Of a stretch of 64,000 nt of DNA, positions 58,985-64,000 are shown one piece after another. Every line of letters begins with the position of its first letter. The first letter of the stretch is position 1. The position numbers were made by a program, and so were the translations under genes. This stretch comes from Fallopia convolvulus (taxonomy: Eukaryota; Streptophyta; Magnoliopsida; Caryophyllales; Polygonaceae). The stretch is taken from contig OZ024727.1 of assembly GCA_964016875.1 (NCBI GenBank), positions 4,984,893 to 5,048,892 of the forward strand. The letters run 5' to 3'. The notes below the pieces were generated by a model. That model was not told where the DNA came from. It did no database searches and saw nothing but the letters and a program-made list of their open reading frames with translations.

Positions 58985-61470
58985 TCAATCCAATCTAGCT
59001 GTGTAGCGTGAGCTCCGCCACGTGTATTTTGGGCCCGTGTATCCCATGTCAATCAAATTACTCTGATCAATCCAATCCCGAAAGGCTAGAGTGGAGTTTC
59101 TCGTTCTTCTGGAAGAGTTGTTTCTTTCCGCATCAGTGCCTGTGGTGTTAAAATCACCCGCCAACATCCATTGTTGATTATTGGCAGAAGCAAAATCCTC
59201 TAGTTCTCTCCATAGTTGTAATCTTGTCGAATCATCAAGACTTGCATAAACTGCGGAAAAGATCCAATGTTCCTCTCCTCTTCTTTTGATTTCAACAGAA
59301 ATGTGCTGCGCTTGTAAGTTAATCGGAGTCACAAGGACTTCAGATGTTCGCCACAAGAGCCAAATTCCACCCGCAAAGCCCACTGAATCTGTAACACCCC
59401 CTCCTTACTGTACTTGAGGTGTTACCGCCAATAACCCTAATTAGTCCTAATTCAAGGTTACCCAAGGCTTTAAAACATACAACCACAACAAGTATTATAA
59501 CACTTTATTACAAACCGTAGTATCACCTCCTTTGATACACAAAAACATAACCAACAACTTGAACAAAAGTAAAAGGTCTAACAACAAACATGTTCTTCTT
59601 CAAGCGACCACTTTCAAAACTTTTTGACTTCCTAAACTCCTTGGCTAGCCTTCTCTTCGCTGGTTAACTTCTTTAGTAGCTGATGCGTCGTATACAAACG
59701 GTGGGCACCAGCCGGCCATGCAATTGAATAAGGTGGTCGGGTTAGTCTAATGAAAGACTAAGCAAGTGGAGAAAATGACTGGTTCCTATGGTAGTGACTA
59801 AACATATTGGCATCGTAATCCGAATAACAACCGGCCGATGATCCAACAGTTAGCAGTCCCATAGAGGATAAGAAATGAGGCATGCATAATCAAAAGATAG
59901 GACACCACAACTTGCGGTTCCATTACGAATCATGAATAATTGTTGGGAACTTATATTAATCACACAACATTTTGAAAAGCCTCCATCGACTAATCAGATT
60001 GACTTAATCAAAGTTTGATTAAGAATAATTCATAACCGGGAGCAAGAATGGCTTTCCAACTGGACTAACCATTCAGGTATATTAATGTGCCTAACGCACT
60101 TATCATATATTATTTTCAAACTTTTCACAAATAGGTTGGTGGCTTTTAATCAGCTCGAACTACTGCCGAGAAATTTTGGTACTGTAGAGATCGTCGGCGT
60201 ATTTCATCCATGGTCGACTACGTTGTACCAAGATCGCAGGATTTAAGCTATCCTTGATCTTTCATTTGCATATGGTGATGTAGAGATCAAAGAGGCCTAT
60301 TACCCTGTCGTCTACAATACACCGTGCCAATTGCACCTAGCTAGAGTGCGCATCACCCTCTCACACGAAGAGTAGGGGAAGAGTCATGACCCACCATTAG
60401 GATTAGGCCCCTCCTAATGTAATTTTCTTTTAAAGAGAGGATATGGAACCATGTTCCCCTCCCTGAAGCTACCTTAATAAACAACAAAGTCTCAGCGAGA
60501 GACAACATACAAGGTCGCACATAACGGACCTAAATCCAGTTCTAGCGCAAACTAAATAAACAACATGGTCATTATTTCTAACAATATAACAATCTATCAT
60601 ATTTTATTAAGCATACAAGTTGTTCCCAACACAAATATTAAATGGGATTCAATTCCTCATTTAATAATATTAATGCAAGAGCGAACCGTCCACTTGCCTT
60701 ATAAAGCGTGCTCAACGTTCTCAGCGAATCCAACAGAAATCTTTATCACCCTTCTGCCAAATATAACAAAAGATTTCTCAACAATGGGCTCATAGATACA
60801 CTTCTTAGTTGTATTCTCAACTCCTACAACTTTCTAATCGATAAACGCTTTGATTTCTGAATATCGATATATAATAAATCCTTAGTTATCATGCTTTAAG
60901 GAGCCCTCTTGGCGGAATTATAACCAATTATCCGCTTCACTTTTGAAACAATTTTCTACATAAAATTGTTCATTAGTAACAATTCTTAAAGGTTACCAAA
61001 TCTCGGATCAAACGGATTAAAAACCAATCCTGAGTAATTATCCGAAGTCCTTTACGTGCCAATCGATATCCAAACTTGTATTCGCTATAAGTAACGATCC
61101 AGACGTCCGTTCCTCGAGCGGTTTGAACCTATGGAACCGTATCAACGTCAAGATTATAAAAACCATAAATTTAATTAGCAAAGCTGAACCGAAAGGCCTT
61201 ACATCGGTATCGAACTAAAAGAACTATAAAGGGTATTCGGAAAATTCGAAAATATCCATAAAATTCGCGGATATTACAGAATCCACTCGTAAAACACCAT
61301 CAAATCCGATGTGTCTACAAACCTTATCTGCTCTGTCTCCACTAATGTGTGTTTCCACAAGTGTGATCACTCGAGGATCATACAGGCATACAAGCTCACG
61401 AATCGAAGATAAGAAAATCGGGCCTCTTGCCCCTCTAGTATTCCAGACCAGAATGTTGAGTTCTATCATG
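58985..61470 (-). pseudogene. LINE ORF2 endonuclease domain, split by a solo LTR
   Basis: ORF2 begins MIELNILVWNTRGARGP near 61,470, the usual plant L1 start (ILVWNxRGAG). It continues through RVITLVETHISGDRADKV to VLRVDS. A solo LTR (59,390-61,278) interrupts here. Beyond it the same frame resumes at VGFAGGIWLLW and runs through FSAVYASLD, WMLAGDFNTTGTDAE and DLGYTGPKYTW-like sequence to 58,985. This is an APE-type endonuclease that nicks target DNA. The reading frame on both sides of the insert agrees, which confirms the LTR boundaries. Confidence 0.88.
59390..61278. mobile_element. Solo LTR of the TGTAACACCCC family, TSD GAATC
   Basis: 1889 bases running from TGTAACACCCCCTCC to GCGGATATTACA, with the 5-bp target duplication GAATC at 59,385-59,389 and 61,279-61,283. 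No internal retrotransposon sequence is present, so this is a solo LTR left by recombination between two LTRs. TGTAACACCCC starts are common among large Ty3/Gypsy LTRs of dicots. Assignment to Gypsy is an inference. A related fragment begins at 39,129. Confidence 0.88.
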
Positions 61471-61989
61471 GAAAATATGTTTGTGAAAGGATCCCCATTA
61501 ATCAGCCGTAGCGGTCTTCTGTGTACAGCATCAACTGCTTCAACAAAGCGGGAATATGCATTAAGCATTGTTGGCGGAATGGACGTCGTGCATGTTGTTG
61601 CTCTTTGGTTGGTCATCTCTACTGGCGTGAACTCCACTATTATCTTGTACCAATAGTGGTGTGTACAGTAGTAGTGGTCCCGTCTGGCGGTTTGAGAGGA
61701 GGAATTGTCTCCTGTTGAGGATTTGTACCTCCTCTGGTCGGAGTATTTGGTGTCCTCTATTGTAGGGTGGTGTTGTTCGGGGCAGGTGGGATTGCATTGT
61801 TTGGTTCGTTTTTGGAGTTGAACTGCGCCTTTAGGGGTTCTGATTGTGTCATTTTGGTGGCAGTAAATGATGGCTTTAGTATGGCGGTTGGTGAAGGCTT
61901 GGAAGTGTCCTGGTGTTGGCGGGTGGGTTGGCTTGGTTTTGGCTTGAGGTGGGCGTCTTTGTTGACATTAGAGGTTTTTGGGTCTTTGT

Positions 61990-63383
61990 CGTTGTTTTTG
62001 GGTTTTGGATTGTTAGGGATTCGATTGCTTGATCCCTAAGCTACACTCTGAGGCTGAGATTTTTCTATGATAATTTCTTTCCCACTTTTCTCACTTGCCG
62101 CCTTAGATTCTATTGGTCGCGTTATCCGCCGTCCCTGAAGCTTCTGCAATCTTTTCTTGTTCGAGATCTTCCTGATTCGTCGACTTTTTATTATTCTCTT
62201 CTATTCCTTCCAAAACAGAAAATCTTGATCCCCCATTATTCGGCCTACTGTTTTCCACCGGTCCCGGATTCCGTTTACCATTGACGTTTGAATTTGGGTT
62301 GTTCTTCATCGACGGTGGTGTTCCGCCGGCCGGCTTCTCCGCCGGTTTTCTTTGGACAGGCTTTTGACTTGCATCCAGTCACCGAATTTCTCCGATGATA
62401 TTTTCTCAGCTGTTTGTTTCCGGGCTGTTATCTCAGTTGGCACTTCTATTTCTTCGGTTAATCTCTTTACCATAGTTCTCTGAATGGTGTCCAACTTTCC
62501 CACAAGCGAAGCACATCATCCGCAGGCCCTCATACTGAATCAGCCATACTTTCCCATGGAGTCGAAATTTTGACAAAAGAGGCTTTGTAAGGTCAACTTC
62601 GACACCCATACGGATAAATTTGCCTCGGACCGCCTCCAAAGTTGTTTTATCAATTCTTAGGACCTTTCCAACTTTTCTTCCTAAGAACCGGAGAAAGCTA
62701 TGGTCAAAATGCTCTGTGAAGCCATGGGATTCTAATCTACACGACAAGAGAGGTTATTCTCGTGTCACTGACATCGAATCTTGGAACTCATTTCTTGATT
62801 GATAGTTAGTTATCCTCTAGCATCCACGGGCCCTGGGTCAGAACGTGGTTATAGTCTTCTTTGTTCTTGAACCTGACAATGTAATAGTCATCCGATGTCA
62901 ATTAGTGAGAATTCGGCGGACAAAGCCCATTTCTGACTCAGTCGCCTCTTCAGTGTTGTGTATCCTGGGCCCTTATCAAAGAGTCTGAAGATCAGAGTGT
63001 CTTTCCAAGGTCTCCACAGTCTCTTCTTTTCTTCCGCTGTCAGTGCAATTGTCGGGCATTCCGGATCGTCATTTTCCGGTATTTCATCGTCCTCTGTATC
63101 ATAGTCTGGATCTTCAACTTCGACATCTTGATACATTGGGTTTGAGTGTTGGATGGCGTAGCTTGCGCCTTATCCTTGCATCATTGTGTCTTTATAAGAC
63201 ATCTTCGGTTTTTTCGGCTGATTTATCAGTTGCAACTCCATGTTGCCTTCCTTACTTGTCGTTTCAGCAGACGATTGCAGTTCAGTCTGAGTTTGAACTT
63301 GTTCCTCATCTCGAGCCCGTTTTTTTAGACCGGGTCGATCTCCATGTCTTCTTTGCCCCTATCAATGGGGGGATCTACCTCCA
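61990..63383 (-). pseudogene. LINE ORF1 (nucleic-acid-binding gag-like protein)
   Basis: It starts MEVDPPIDRGKEDMEIDP at 63,383, then shifts frame in an A run and has a TAA after YKDTMMQG. The DUF4283-type domain follows (RLWRPWKDTLIFRLFDKG, about 63,010-62,950) with KWALSAEFSLIDIG, then FLGRKVGKVLRIDKTT, RMGVEVDLTKPL and VQYEGL-like sequence. The zinc knuckle is CFACGKVGHHSENY (about 62,510), whose last Cys is Tyr. The rest is a hydrophilic C-terminal tail. ORF1 proteins of L1 elements coat the LINE RNA. Stops and shifts make this copy defective. Confidence 0.8.
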
Positions 63384-64000
63384 TCAGAAGAGGTAGTACT
63401 GTGATGTTCGTGTTTTTGGTATAGTTTTTAGTAGGTTTTCTTAGTTTATTAGGGTTAGTTTTGATAAGTTTAGGGTTAGTTTTATGTGTTTTTGGATAGT
63501 TTTGCATATTTTGTGAAAAGTATGGAAGCTACTCCGTTTGTGTATTTTTGTAGGTTTTAGCAAGGAAACAATGTTGTTTGGAGCTGAATTTGGAGTGCTA
63601 TGATGAAGGACGGAGGAATACAAGATAAATGAATTGAAGTCGGAGCTTTTGAAGAAGAAGTGTTGAAGAAACCAAACCTAGGCTCGTTAACGAGGCTGTG
63701 AGGGCTCGTTAACGAGGTTACGAGATAGAGTTTTCGAGAGTCTGATTTTGTGACTTACCGATCCAGTGCGGGAATTTATTCCGTGTCGGTAGAAGTGTTT
63801 TTAATAAGTTTTAGGGTTATTATATTATGTATTTTAGGTCTTGTTGTCTTTCTAGATTTTATTTCTATCTTTTTAAAGTAGATTTCTATCTTTTAGGAAA
63901 CTTTTTATCTTTTTAGCCTTTTCTATTTTATAGTCTTATTAGTATAAATACCCTTCTATCTAGCCTAGAAGAGAAGGGGGAAGCGAAGTAGAGTAGAGTT
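63384..64000 (+). other. Probable LTR/U3 sequence at the window end
   Basis: Beyond the LINE, the plus strand has CTCGTTAACGAGG repeats (63,683 and 63,706), a GTGTCGGTAG motif, a pyrimidine-rich stretch and TATAAATACCC (63,952) followed by GAAGAGAAGGGGG. This resembles an LTR promoter with its transcription start close to the window edge. Similar sequence is on the minus strand at 37.6-38.0 kb. The element continues outside the window. Confidence 0.4.

Larger units (their letters stand above)
52510..63383 (-). mobile_element. LINE L1-type retrotransposon, interrupted by three insertions
   Basis: Read on the minus strand it has ORF1 (from 63,383), ORF2 endonuclease (61,470-61,284 and 59,389-58,985), reverse transcriptase (58,620-57,804 and 56,262-about 55,000), a zinc-binding linker and RNase H (54,895-54,174 and 52,758-52,563), then a short 3' UTR. 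The UTR ends GCCCTCTTGCTGACC and a short A tail at 52,517-52,510. Without the insertions at 52,764-54,173, about 56,262-57,803 and 59,390-61,278 it is about 6 kb, normal for plant L1. No target duplication was identified. The 5' end near 63,383-63,420 is approximate. Confidence 0.92.

Overview
The window is repeat-rich nuclear DNA from a flowering plant, most likely a eudicot. It holds intron-bearing genes with GT/AG junctions, plant-type Copia, Ty3/Gypsy chromovirus, LINE-L1, CACTA, MULE, Tourist and tRNA-SINE elements, and fragments of plant gene families (NAP1, PPR, ELF3-like). I see no bacterial or organellar gene. The species cannot be named from the sequence alone.

Layout. 1-18.5 kb: two copies of a duplicated segment (about 1-2370, and about 11,121-18,455 with a Copia element inside). 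Each carries a minus-strand exon resembling the N-terminus of the flowering/clock regulator ELF3. Between them lie a tandem array of ~0.95-kb repeats, decayed coding sequence, and a complete CACTA element (3407-8094, TSD TCG). The Copia element (12773-17552, TSD GATTT) is young and almost intact. 19-24.6 kb: minus-strand Gypsy chromovirus 1 (TSD GTTCA), then a 270-bp MULE-type MITE. 26.5-33.8 kb: a MULE-like TIR element (10-bp TSD) carrying Gypsy chromovirus 2 (TSD GGAAG). 34.4-41.2 kb: a possible Helitron end, a truncated CACTA with a decayed transposase-associated gene, a SIRE-like LTR, and other LTR-derived DNA. 41.2-42.8 kb: a larger relative of the MITE that holds a GC-rich exon-like host fragment. 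44.6-45.7 kb: a PPR pseudogene. 45.8-47.7 kb: a Tourist-like MITE hosting a second TIR element and a SINE (20-bp TSD).

48.4-52.2 kb: the one convincing intact host gene, a minus-strand NAP1-type histone chaperone with at least ten exons whose phases all fit. About 450 bp upstream of its start codon begins a large minus-strand LINE-L1 (52.5-63.4 kb). It is split by a non-autonomous Copia-like element (52764-54173), an unclassified 1.5-kb insertion (about 56.26-57.80 kb) and a 1889-bp solo LTR (59390-61278). The last 600 bp look like LTR/promoter DNA.

Biology. NAP1 probably supplies histone H2A-H2B chaperone activity. Nearly everything else is nested transposon. Target-site duplications give a partial order of events: Tourist before its internal TIR element, that before the local tandem duplication; LINE before the Copia-like, 1.5-kb and solo-LTR insertions; MULE before Gypsy 2; segmental duplication before Copia. 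Many stops in the retroelements fit C-to-T change of CAG, CAA or CGA codons, as expected under plant DNA methylation.
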